Positions 32,157-41,287 of a stretch of DNA of 64,000 nucleotides are shown one piece after another; the first letter of the stretch is position 1; each line of letters begins with the position of its first letter. The notes beneath the pieces are model-generated. The model was not told the origin of the DNA, searched no databases, and was given only the letters and a program-made list of their open reading frames with translations. The stretch comes from Bedellia somnulentella. Lineage: Eukaryota > Arthropoda > Insecta > Lepidoptera > Bedelliidae. The stretch lies in contig OY755189.1 of the NCBI GenBank assembly GCA_963576735.1, positions 3,286,001 through 3,350,000 on the forward strand, read 5' to 3'. Position numbers and translations under genes: made by a program.

Positions 32157-32390
32157 GAAAAATTCGGAGGTAGGAACGCAAACACTACTTAAACGTGTAA
32201 AAGAAATAAAGGATAAAGGAAGAATTTTGCGCTGGCAGCCATTGACACGGTGTGGCTCAATTGGCAGAGCGTCGTCGGGGCGTATACCCGAGGTCGCGGG
32301 TTCGATTCCCGCCTTAGTCGAAATTTTTCTTTTCTTTATTCATTAGTAATAATCCCCTCATGAGGTTTTCATGAACAAAAAGATTTAAAT
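32157..32390 (+). repeat. SINE-C with tRNA-like cassette
   Basis: AATTCGGAGGTAGGAACG leader, AATTTTGCGCTGGCA, then a tRNA-like segment (32240-32318; GTGGCTCAATTGGCAGAGC D arm, GCGGGTTCGATTCCCGC T arm), AAATTTTTCTTTTC, and the shared CATGAGGTTTTCATGAACAA end. The anticodon arm is not canonical, so not called as a tRNA gene. Confidence 0.78.
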
Positions 32391-32394
32391 ATTA

Positions 32395-33200
32395 ACATAC
32401 TTATAATTGTGTGGTGTCGGATAATACTAAAACTTGAGATGACTTAGGTATTGGATCTTTTTAGTGATTGTTCTAGAGCGTTTCATATTTTTGAACTAAC
32501 TCAAGCCGTACATCACCGGAGGGATTGGCACAGGTACTAATAGTACTCAACATCACGTGACATCGTCACCTGGCGTTCAGAGTACCCACGTGAACACTAT
32601 GACTTGCCTCCAACAATAATAAGATACTTATAATTACGTAGTGTCGGCTTAGAATAATACTACCTCAATTCACAGCACGGCAATCTAGCCGCGTGAATAA
32701 GCTCTGGAACTCCAATATGGCGGACAAAATATCGTCTATTCACGTTTCATATTTTTGAACTTGCTCAAGATTCAAGCTGAATATCCCCGAAGGGTTGGCA
32801 GAGGTACTTAAACTTCTAAAAATCACGTGACATCGTCACCTGCTGTTCAGAGTACCCACGTTGGCTTGGACAGGAACTTTGATCTTGCTTCTAACAATAA
32901 TTAGATACCTATAGTTACGTAATGTCGGCTTAGAATAACACTACCCCAATTCACAGCATGGCAATCTAGCCACGTGACTAAGCTCGTGGAACTCCAATAT
33001 GGCGGATCAAATACCGTCTATTCACGTTTCATATTTTTGAACTTGCTTCCTTCTTTGATAAAATACCTATGATTAGGTAGTGTCGGCTTAGAATAGCATT
33101 AAACCTTGAGATTACTTAGGGTATTGGAGCTTTTTTAAGTGGTTTTTGGATGATGTGGTTGGAGAGCCATAACTAACAACCATTATTTCAATATGCTCTA
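32395..33200 (+). repeat. composite tandem array of SINE-A, RepB and CACAGCACGG pieces
   Basis: The order [RepB head GTAGTGTCGGCTTAG] - [CACAGCACGG block] - [SINE-A 3' piece, minus] - [ACAATAATAAGATAC..TATAATTACGTA] repeats. RepB heads start near 32410, 32639, 32920 and 33075; CACAGCACGG blocks at 32671 and 32952; SINE-A pieces at 32505-32595 and 32775-32880. The last unit (33075-33200) runs on into RepB as far as GGTTGGAGAGCC. Confidence 0.8.
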
Positions 33201-33431
33201 TCGGTAGATCTACCTATTATATTTGATCAAAGTTTGGATTGTCAGTAAATGTGTATTAAAAGTTACACAAAGACAAAAAATCAGATTGCGCTGGTAGTGT
33301 GCAGAAAAGGGGTGAAATTAATGTTTTTTGTTATATTAAAGGAGCACTCCAAATAGCAGATTTTTACTAAGTGATCTGACAGTGTTTAAAACGTGGTCAG
33401 AAACGAACGAGTCTGGACAGTGTAAATTGAA

Positions 33432-33882
33432 ACATACAAACCAACACACATATACTTACGTTATAAATCTAATCTTAGCCAGAGCATAAGAATAGAAAAT
33501 TCATCAACAATTTTTGGGATATCTAATGAGAAAAATATCATACATACATACATATACTCACGGCTATAAATCCCCTAACGGGGTAGCCAGAGCTTTGGAA
33601 TGATAAATTCCTCAGCCACTTTTGCAAGTTGATTGGGGAAAAGATGATAATAATAAATGTTTTTGGTGATGGGACTCCAACCACATCGCCCAAAAATCTA
33701 TTAAAAATCCCCTATACCCTAAGTCGCCTCTTACGATCACCCACGGGTAGAAATAGGGTAGTGTTATTCTAAGCTGACACGAAAATATCACATTGCCCAA
33801 AATCAAAAATCTTGAAAAGTCCCAATACCCTTAGTCATGTCTTACGAACACGTTACACAAAGTAATTAGGTAGTGCTTTTTA
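33432..33882 (-). repeat. RepB copy (outer), split by another RepB
   Basis: 33432-33540 and 33782-33882 make one decayed copy. Confidence 0.75.
33541..33781 (-). repeat. RepB copy (inner) with 9 bp target duplication
   Basis: Flanked by AAAATATCA at 33532-33540 and 33782-33790. Otherwise a full young copy. Confidence 0.9.
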
Positions 33883-34038
33883 TTCATACAATAGTATTCA
33901 TTAATATAAATGTAACTCGATAAGTTTGGTAGGATCGTACAAAGTGACGTGCGAATGTCTGTGACGTGAAGTCACGGGACACCGTTAATTGTTCTATGTA
34001 TTTCATGTATCAACTTATGGTAGCCATATTATCAATTA

Positions 34039-34172
34039 CATACATGCATAAATATACTGTTGGCTATAAATCCCTAGAAGGGTTAGCCAGAGCTAAGGAA
34101 TTAGAAATTCCTCAGCCACTTTTGGAAGTTGCGTAGGGAAAAGATGGTAAAATAAAGGTTGTTGGTGATGGG
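34039..34172 (-). repeat. RepB copy, 5'-truncated
   Basis: 3' half only, from the (CATA) tail to GGTTGTTGGTGATGGGTA. Confidence 0.82.
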
Positions 34173-34198
34173 TATTAATTAACATAAAAATTATCTCT

Positions 34199-34355
34199 AA
34201 ACAAAGACTTTCAACTCAAAAAACCCAGTTCCGTCTTAGTCAGTTAACGCCACACCATTTAATCAACGCGCCAGTGTTTTGGAGTAAACAGATGCACTAT
34301 TTGGAACGGCGTTGCTTCGTTATTAACAAAGTTCTAGGTGTTTGGTTAGCTTAGG
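34199..34355 (+). repeat. dispersed ~155 bp duplicate, copy 1
   Basis: Matches 45083-45242 (AGTGTTTTGGAGTAAACAGA, TTTGGAACGGCGTTGCTTCG). Identity unknown. Confidence 0.8.
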
Positions 34356-34430
34356 TGAGATAAGATCAAATAGAAAACACGGTCAGAACATACATACAAA
34401 TAAACACATGATCACGGCTAAAACTCCTTA

Positions 34431-34635
34431 AGAGCTTATTCCATTACACTTTGTCGCTTCTGATTTCAGACGTACTTCGAAGTTACTGCTGCAGACGCTT
34501 GTTATTCCATTACACAAAATTGTCTACTTTTCAGCCTAGCCTTAGAAGCCTAGCGTTCTGAACGTTATTTCACTAGTCTGAATTCAGATTCTGTGGCTTT
34601 CAGACGTCTGCATGCAGACAAATGGAATAAGCTCT
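34431..34635. mobile_element. MITE, PIF/Harbinger type
   Basis: 205 bp with terminal inverted repeats AGAGCTTATTCCATT at both ends and TTA target duplications (34428-34430, 34636-34638). The TWA duplication and lack of coding capacity fit a Harbinger-type MITE. Confidence 0.85.
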
Positions 34636-34709
34636 TTAGAAAACCGAAGCTTCAGAATATGAAATTGTTCAGCGACTTTTGAATATTGAATAAGGAAAAG
34701 ATTGTGATC

Positions 34710-34951
34710 GCTGTGTAGTGTCGGCTTAGAATAACACTACCCCGGTGGGTGTACGTAAGAGGCGACTAACGGTATTGGGGCTTCTCAGGGTTTTTTGGGC
34801 GATGCGGTTGGAGACCCATCACCAACAACCTTTATTTTGCCATCTTTTCCCCACTCAACTTTCCAAAAGTGGCTGAGGAATTTCTAGTTCCTTAGCTCTG
34901 GCTACCCCTTCTAGGGATTTGTAGCCGTGAGTATGTGTATGTACGTATGTA
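34710..34951 (+). repeat. RepB copy (inner)
   Basis: Near full length, with a deletion of the ATTTCTTC block after ACTACCCC. Inserted in the outer minus-strand RepB. Confidence 0.88.
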
Positions 34952-35097
34952 TTGTAAAATAAAGGTTGCCCAAAAATCACTTTTAAAGCCCCAATATCTT
35001 AAGTCACCTCTTACGAGTACCGACGGGAAGTAAATAAGCAGTGTATATAGCATTAAAAGTTACTTAATAAAGCTTTTACAAAAATAGTGAATAATAT

Positions 35098-35252
35098 ACA
35101 GGGTGATTTCGGGGTCGTGATCCCAACCATTTTTTTCTGACTCAGTAAATGATTGCGATGCTACCTGTATTTATTTTAATTGAAACAAAGATCATTCGTT
35201 ATTTACTTATTTTTATTTACTGACTCTAAATGCGTGGTCACCCTACTTTTTA
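35098..35252. mobile_element. MITE-like element with AGGGTGA ends, copy 1
   Basis: Left ACAGGGTGATTTCGGGGTCG, right GGTCACCCTACT, giving inverted AGGGTGA termini. Homologous in reverse to 42047-42197. Confidence 0.55.
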
Positions 35253-35325
35253 TATTACACCTTTTTAGATAACAAACTCTTTGTTAGAATACTTAATAAT
35301 TTATGAGTAATAATGTGACAACATT

Positions 35326-36761
35326 ATGTTGGATGTGGGATATGATAGGATATGTGTCGAAATGCTGAGGGCTGGTAAAGGGTTAGTGGCTTCTTGGCTG
35401 TTCTTCCTTTTTCAGAAGAGTTGGGCACTTGGCAAAGTACCAAAAGATTGGTGTAGAGCCGTGATTGTGCCCCTATATAAAGGGAAAGGGTCACGCCAAG
35501 AAGCAAAAAACTACCGTGGTATCAGCCTACTCAGTGTTGTCGGCAAATTGTATGCGAAAGTTCTGATCGAAAGGGTGATGAAAGAAACGGATGAAAAAAA
35601 TTTGGGATGTACAAGCAGGATTTAGGAAGGGAATGGGATGTATGAATCAAGTCTTCTCCTTAAGGTGCATCACAGAGAAATTTTTGGCAAAAAACCAAAA
35701 AGTGTATTGCACCTTCATTGATTTGGAGAAGGCGTATGATAGGGTAGTAAGAAAGTATTTGTGGAAGGTGTTGTCTAAGTTTGGTTTGGGGAGCCGACTT
35801 ATACGTGCATTGGAGTCACTCTATGAGGATTCCAATGCATGTGTGAGAGTAAACGGAGAAGACACGGACTGGTTTGAGATCTCTAGGGGTGTTCGACAGG
35901 GTTGTGTGGCTTCTCCGTGGCTCTTCAATTTGTTCATGGACGACTGTTTGAAAGAACTGCGCGAAAGTGATTATGGACTAAAAATGAGAGGGTTCATCAT
36001 TAAATGCCTCTTATACGCTGACGATCAAGTGTTACTTGCATCAACGGTAAATGAGTTGCAGGAGATGCTGAACATTGCGTGTAAGTCTTTCGAAAGAAAG
36101 GGAATGAGAGTGAATGTGGACAAAACCAAAACAATGGTTTTTGAAAGAGAGGAAAGTATGACAGAATGTGGCATTGTTATAAATGGTAAGAAAGTGGAAT
36201 AAGTGAAAGAATTTGTATATCTGGGGAGTTTGTTTACTAGGGATGGAAAATGTGAGGAAGATATTGAAAGGAGAGTTAAAAAGGGAAACGCGGTGAATGG
36301 AGCCATGAACAGTCTGATGTTGAGCCTGTCGTTGTCAGAAAAGGCTCGAATGGCTGTGCATAATGCTGTTCTGGTTCCCACGCTGATGTATGGTAGTGAA
36401 TGTTGGGCATGGCAGAAGAAGCATGAAAGTAGAGTTAATGCAGTGGAAATGAGATCCCTCAGAAGTATATGTAATGTAAGGCTGTGTGATAGAGTGAGAA
36501 ATACTGTGATCCGTGAACGAGTAGGTTTGAAAGATGACGTAGTATGCAAGATAGAAAAAGGAATGTTGAGGTGGTTTGGGCACATAGAGAGGATGGATGA
36601 AAATAAAGTAGCGAAAGAGATATATAGAGCCAATGTGGATGGGAATGTTAGTAGAGGACGGCCTCGTAAAACGTTTCTGGACCAGATAGAAAACGTTCTT
36701 ATAAAGGCGGGGGTCCGAAGTGAGAAGAATAAAAGAGCATGTATGAGAAGGATAATGAATG
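35326..36761 (+). pseudogene. RTE reverse transcriptase, broken
   Basis: Starts inside the RT domain. Motifs in order: PLYKGKGSRQEAKNYRGISL, QAGFRKGMG, FIDLEKAYDRV, GVRQGCVASPWLFNLFMD, catalytic YADD at about 36013-36024, KEFVYLGSLFTRDGKCE, MYGSECWAWQKKHESR, LRWFGHIERMD. Two lesions: a one-base shift in the A-run at about 35595-35601, and an in-frame TAA at 36200-36202 where relatives would be expected to have CAA (Q). The Copia insertion at 36762 separates the last ~30 codons (41144-41243). Open frames on the opposite strand here are shadows. Confidence 0.88.
36757..36761. repeat. Copia target duplication, left
   Basis: GAATG; partner at 41139-41143. Confidence 0.9.
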
Positions 36762-36931
36762 TATTGAGCAATATACGTAAAATAGTTTGTAAAAATTTAA
36801 CTAGGTGGCAACACTATATATGAAGATTATTATAACTACGTGTTCTTGCTGTCATTCATCATATTACCAAATAAAAGTTATATTTGTGATAATTATTATC
36901 GTTTCTTTGATAAACTGCCCATAATCCTTCA
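36762..36931 (+). repeat. Copia 5' LTR
   Basis: Starts TATTGAGCAATATACG and ends ATAATCCTTCA. By the target duplication the termini are TA...CA rather than the usual TG...CA. AATAAA at about 36871 may be the polyadenylation signal. Confidence 0.93.
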
Positions 36932-36945
36932 GGTTATGGGCCCAG
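36932..36945 (+). other. Copia primer binding site
   Basis: GGTTATGGGCCCAG directly after the LTR, the same site used in Drosophila copia for priming by an internal fragment of initiator tRNA-Met. Confidence 0.85.
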
Positions 36946-37031
36946 AAGATTCTGCAATTGAAAGTTTGAAGAAAAATAGCAAAGAAAAAGTTACAATCGT
37001 ATTGTGAAGAAATTGACAAAATAACCTCAAA

Positions 37032-40000
37032 ATGGATTCCATGCGGTCAATAAACTTAGAAAAATTTGATGGAAATAACTTTAGGCAATGGAAATTCCAG
37101 ATAAAGTGTGCCCTAAAAGCAAAAGGGATTGATATTTCAGTGCTTAAAACGGCTGGAAATGATGTTGAATGGACAAAGAATGATGGCATGGCCATGTTTA
37201 TTATAACATCTTCGATGGACTTCAAACAAATAACTTTAATAGAAAATTGTGAAACTGCTCAGGAAATAATGACAAAACTTGAATCAATATACGAACAGAA
37301 GAGTGAATTATGTAAAATGTTGATCCATGAAAAGTTTTACCAGTATTATATGTCTGCAAATGACAGTGTAGCTCAACACATTTCTAAAGTGGAATCATTG
37401 GCCAAGCAGTTAAAAGAAAGTGGCGAAAGTATTAGTGAAATGGCTGTGATAACAAAAATACTTGGAACGCTGCCTCATAAGTATAGATCACTCCGTCAAG
37501 TGTGGATGTCTTTGGATCCAGAGCAACAGACTCTTGTCAATCTCACTGCTCGTTTGTTAGATGAAGAAACTAGTTTACAGTGTGAAGAAGAACAAGAAAC
37601 CGCTCTTCTTGTGGCTAAAAAAGGATGGAAAAATAGCCCAAAACAAAGCGAGCTGAATAGAAATGCTAGTAATTCAAATCAAAATAAAAACAGTAAACAC
37701 AGATTTGAATGTTATAATTGTGGGAAACGAGGACATTTTTCTCGAGAATGTCGTGCTCCAAAGAAATCCAAGTATAGAAAACCTCAACAGGAAGGTGCAG
37801 ACTTGTTAGCGTTTACTGTAGCAACCAAATTCCATGAAGCTGAAGAAAATGTGTGGATTTTAGACAGTGGTGCCTCTGCACATATGACCTATAGAAAGGA
37901 GTTCTTTGTAGAACTATTTGAATGCAACCAGAAATCATTGACATTAGGAAACAAACAGTCAGTGGAAGTGGCTGGCATTGGCAAGGTGTTAATAAAGAGA
38001 TGTGTCAATGGACAGTGGGAGAACAGTGAACTACATGATGTATTGTATGTTCCGAATTTGCGACGAAATCTGTTCTCAGAAGGTGTGATAATGCGTAAAT
38101 CCTATATCATTATCAAAAAAAACTCTGGTGCATTTATTTACAAAGGCAACGACTTGGTAATGTGTGCAACAATAACAGAAAATAATTTATATGAATTGAA
38201 AATTAAAGCTGTGGTCTCAGATACCTGTAACTTAGTTCAAAGTGATCAAAATAACGTTAAAATGTGGCATGAAAGACTGGGACATGTTAACCTAAAACAA
38301 ATCAAGAGTATGAGTGCTGATAATGTGGTAGAAGGCTTGAAACTGAATAACAGTGATAAAACTGATTTTTTTTGTGAAGCGTGTGCATATGGAAAGCAGT
38401 GCAGATTTCCTTTTCACAAATCTATACGAGGAGAACTACAGCCAGGTGACCTTATATATAGTGATGTCTGTGGACCGATGAGTCATACATCTATCCAAGG
38501 TATGAGATACTTTATATTATTTAAGGATGCTGCTACAAGTTACAGGCATGTATATTTTGTCAAACATAAAAGTGATGTGATGGACATATTCAAGAAATAC
38601 AATGCTATGATCAAAAAAAGGTACATGCATAGTGTCAGAATATTGCATACCGATAATGGAAGAGAGTATGTGAATAAAACCTTCAAAGACTATCTAAGCA
38701 AAGAAGGTATAATTCATGAGTGTACTGCACCTTATACACCAGAACAAAATGGGCGTGCTGAAAGAGAGAACAGTACCATTGTGGAGAGTGCACGTTCAAT
38801 GTTGTATGCGAGGGATGTGTCACTGGAATTATGGGCAGAGGCTGTGAATTGTGCAGTATATTTATTAAACCGGACTTCCTCCAGCCAAACTCCTAAGAAA
38901 ACACCATTTGAATTATGGAACGGCATCAAACCTCATATAGGCCATGTGAAGGTGTTTGGTAGTATTGGATATGTCCATATTCCTAATCAGCTAAGAACTA
39001 AACTTGACAAAAAGAGTGAGAAAATGATACTAATTGGGTATGATAATAACAATTACAGGATGTTCAATCCAGAAACCAAAAAGGTTAAAATATCAAGAAA
39101 TGTGATTTTTGAAGAACATAATGTTCCAGAGATAAGGAAGAATATTACACAAATATACATTGACGATGAAGTGAAGACATTAGAACAACAAAATCAAATG
39201 CAAGAAACCAATGTAGAGGACACTCTTGTGGAAACTTCATCATCAGAGAATGAAGATAGCATGTTGAGTTGTAATAGTAATGACCCTACATATGAACCGT
39301 CTCAAGAATTAGATGATGATTTAATTCAAAGCAACATAAATTTGAGACCAAGGATTAATAGATGTTTTGAAGCAAACCTAATTGAACTGTCACTGCCACA
39401 AACGTATGCTGAAGCGATGAAAAGTCCACAAAGAAACGACTGGTTGAAAGCTATTGATGAAGAATTGCTTGCACATGAAGAGAATAATACTTGGACTCCT
39501 GTAGAGAGGTCTGGTCAACGTACGCTTACTACAAAGTGGGTTTTTGCTATAAAAAAGGATGAAAATGATCAGGTAAAACGGTTTAAAGCTCGTTTATGTG
39601 CACGCGGATTTAATCAAATAAAAGATATTGACTATCAAGAAATATTCTCTCCAACAACGAGATATGACTCTATAAGAATTATCCTTTCTATTGCAGCTAA
39701 ATATAATTTAGAAATTCAACAGTTTGATGTAAAGACTGCCTTTTTGAACGGGCATTTGGATGAGAATATTTTTATTGAAGTACCAGAAGGAATTTCATTT
39801 AAAAATGATTGTATCCTAAAACTTAATAAATCACTGTATGGACTTAAACAGGCGTCTCGTTGTTGGAATAGAAGATTCACTCAGTTTTTAATAAAATATG
39901 GTTTTGTGCAATCTCAGGCTGACAGTTGTGTTTATGTAGGTATTTTTAATGGGGTGAAAGTATTCATAATAATTTATGTTGATGATGCACTTGTAGTCTC

Positions 40001-40877
40001 TTCCAGTTCCTCAATGATTAAAAGAATTATAGAATATTTGAAACAAACATTTAAAATAAAAGAATTAAAATTGAAATATTTTGTGGGAATGGAAATAGAG
40101 AGAGTAAATAATTGTATCTGTATTTATCAAAAACATTACATAGAAAAATTAATAGAGAAGTTTTGTATGAGTGATTCAAATCCTGCCAGTACCCCTGCAG
40201 ATGTAAATGTTGTTATTTCAAAGAAAAGGGATGAAAATATTATTAATTTTCCATACAGAGAAGCTATAGGGTCCTTGTTATTTTTGAGCTCTGTTTCAAG
40301 ATCTGACATTTCTTTTGCTGTAAATGTTTTGAGTAGATATGTAAACAATCCAAGTCAACAACATGTAAATGCCATTAAACGTGTTATTAGATACCTAATA
40401 AATACTAAAGATTTATGTATATGTTATGGAGAAAGTAGTGATCTCACTGGCTATTCGGATTCAGATTTTGCAGGTGATGTAGATACGCGTAAGTCTACTA
40501 CAGCTTATATTTTTAATATGAATGGGGGACCTATAACATGGTGTAGCCAGAAACAGAAGACTACTGCTCTCTCCACAACTGAAGCAGAATTTGTAGCTGC
40601 TTGTGAAGCTGCAAAAGAGATATTGTGGTTACAGCAATTATTATTAGATTTAGGTGAAAATATTACATCTGTTCCATTGTATGTTGATAATCAGAGTGCA
40701 ATTAAGTTAATTAGTAATCCTGTTTATCATAAGAAAACCAAACACATAGATGTAAAATTTAATTTTATAAGGGAAAAGGTTGAGTTGGGTGTAATTAAAC
40801 TAAATTATATTCCTAGTAACAGTCAATTAGCAGATATGTTAACTAAAGCATTACCAACTCAAGCTTTTATCTATTGA
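37032..40877 (+). CDS. Copia Gag-Pol polyprotein
   Basis: Single intact ORF of 1281 codons, a normal length for insect Copia. Gag at about 1-225 with zinc knuckle CYNCGKRGHFSREC near 227-240; aspartic protease WILDSGASAHM with D near 278; GAG-pre-integrase WHERLGHV near 412 and CEACAYGKQ; integrase D near 478 (YSDVCG), D near 541 (HTDNGREY) and E near 577 (NGRAERENS), spacing D-35-E; reverse transcriptase TKWVFAIKKDENDQVKRFKA and YVDD at 982-985; RNase H with YSDSDFAGD near 1141, TEAEF and YVDNQSAIK. All key residues are present. The first ATG after the primer site is used as start, and Gag and Pol share one frame as usual in Copia. It would package its RNA, copy it to DNA and integrate it. 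Looks autonomous. Confidence 0.96.
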   Translation: MDSMRSINLEKFDGNNFRQWKFQIKCALKAKGIDISVLKTAGNDVEWTKNDGMAMFIITSSMDFKQITLIENCETAQEIMTKLESIYEQKSELCKMLIHEKFYQYYMSANDSVAQHISKVESLAKQLKESGESISEMAVITKILGTLPHKYRSLRQVWMSLDPEQQTLVNLTARLLDEETSLQCEEEQETALLVAKKGWKNSPKQSELNRNASNSNQNKNSKHRFECYNCGKRGHFSRECRAPKKSKYRKPQQEGADLLAFTVATKFHEAEENVWILDSGASAHMTYRKEFFVELFECNQKSLTLGNKQSVEVAGIGKVLIKRCVNGQWENSELHDVLYVPNLRRNLFSEGVIMRKSYIIIKKNSGAFIYKGNDLVMCATITENNLYELKIKAVVSDTCNLVQSDQNNVKMWHERLGHVNLKQIKSMSADNVVEGLKLNNSDKTDFFCEACAYGKQCRFPFHKSIRGELQPGDLIYSDVCGPMSHTSIQGMRYFILFKDAATSYRHVYFVKHKSDVMDIFKKYNAMIKKRYMHSVRILHTDNGREYVNKTFKDYLSKEGIIHECTAPYTPEQNGRAERENSTIVESARSMLYARDVSLELWAEAVNCAVYLLNRTSSSQTPKKTPFELWNGIKPHIGHVKVFGSIGYVHIPNQLRTKLDKKSEKMILIGYDNNNYRMFNPETKKVKISRNVIFEEHNVPEIRKNITQIYIDDEVKTLEQQNQMQETNVEDTLVETSSSENEDSMLSCNSNDPTYEPSQELDDDLIQSNINLRPRINRCFEANLIELSLPQTYAEAMKSPQRNDWLKAIDEELLAHEENNTWTPVERSGQRTLTTKWVFAIKKDENDQVKRFKARLCARGFNQIKDIDYQEIFSPTTRYDSIRIILSIAAKYNLEIQQFDVKTAFLNGHLDENIFIEVPEGISFKNDCILKLNKSLYGLKQASRCWNRRFTQFLIKYGFVQSQADSCVYVGIFNGVKVFIIIYVDDALVVSSSSSMIKRIIEYLKQTFKIKELKLKYFVGMEIERVNNCICIYQKHYIEKLIEKFCMSDSNPASTPADVNVVISKKRDENIINFPYREAIGSLLFLSSVSRSDISFAVNVLSRYVNNPSQQHVNAIKRVIRYLINTKDLCICYGESSDLTGYSDSDFAGDVDTRKSTTAYIFNMNGGPITWCSQKQKTTALSTTEAEFVAACEAAKEILWLQQLLLDLGENITSVPLYVDNQSAIKLISNPVYHKKTKHIDVKFNFIREKVELGVIKLNYIPSNSQLADMLTKALPTQAFIY

Positions 40878-40960
40878 AGAGATCACATTTTGTTTTTCTT
40901 TTCACAACTCTAATTTCAGTAGGAGTTTATTTTTTTTTATTTGTACCTAGTTTAAATTTT

Positions 40961-40968
40961 AGTGGGAG
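40961..40968 (+). other. Copia polypurine tract
   Basis: AGTGGGAG immediately before the 3' LTR; primes plus-strand DNA synthesis. Confidence 0.75.
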
Positions 40969-41138
40969 TATTGAGCAATATACGTAAAATAGTTTGTAAA
41001 AATTTAACTAGGTGGCAACACTATATATGAAGATTATTGTAACTACGTGTTCTTGCTGTCATTCAACATATTACCAAATAAAAGTTATATTTGTGATAAT
41101 TATTATCGTTTCTTTGATAAACTGCCCATAATCCTTCA
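40969..41138 (+). repeat. Copia 3' LTR
   Basis: Same 170 bp as the 5' LTR except A to G in TTATTRTAAC and T to A in CATTCWACATAT. Followed by the GAATG duplication (41139-41143). Confidence 0.93.
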
Positions 41139-41243
41139 GAATGTAAGGGTAGCAAGAGAGGTTTGTCAAGATCGTACTAAGTGGCGATCGATAGTCTCAG
41201 CCTACCCCAATGGGAATAATGGGCGTGAGTATAAGTAAGTAAG
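41139..41243 (+). pseudogene. RTE C-terminal end after Copia
   Basis: Continues the RTE frame: VAREVCQDRTKWRSIVSAYP, NGNNGREYK and stop, then the (TAAG) tail. Includes the 3' stem-loop GCCTA (41200-41204) / TGGGC (41220-41224). Confidence 0.88.
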
Positions 41244-41287
41244 TAATGTGACAACACGTCAAAGTCAATAAACGATAACAATAAATA

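Larger units (their letters stand above)
34389..35043 (-). repeat. RepB copy (outer), twice interrupted
   Basis: Pieces at 34389-34430, 34636-34709 and 34952-35043 (ATAAAGGTTGCCCAAAAATC...) form one decayed copy, broken by a MITE and by an opposite-strand RepB. Confidence 0.7.
36762..41138 (+). mobile_element. complete Copia LTR retrotransposon
   Basis: 4377 bp: 170 bp LTRs, primer site, one gag-pol ORF, polypurine tract and a 5 bp target duplication GAATG. The LTRs differ at two of 170 positions, which implies recent insertion. It lies inside the RTE ORF in the same orientation. Confidence 0.96.
35324..41243 (+). mobile_element. RTE-type LINE, 5'-truncated, interrupted by Copia
   Basis: Flanked by a 13 bp duplication, TAATGTGACAACA (35311-35323 and 41244-41256). 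Ends GTGAGTATAAGTAAGTAAG. Without Copia and its duplicated 5 bp it is ~1.5 kb: the RT and C-terminal domains without the endonuclease. Confidence 0.92.

Noticed and set aside
34710..34951. RepB as a cut-and-paste MITE
   Set aside because: No terminal inverted repeats, variable 9-12 bp target duplications and a (TATG)n tail argue for retrotransposition.
36025..36771. 248-codon minus-strand open frame
   Set aside because: It is the shadow of the RTE reverse-transcriptase reading frame; the plus strand carries all RT motifs.
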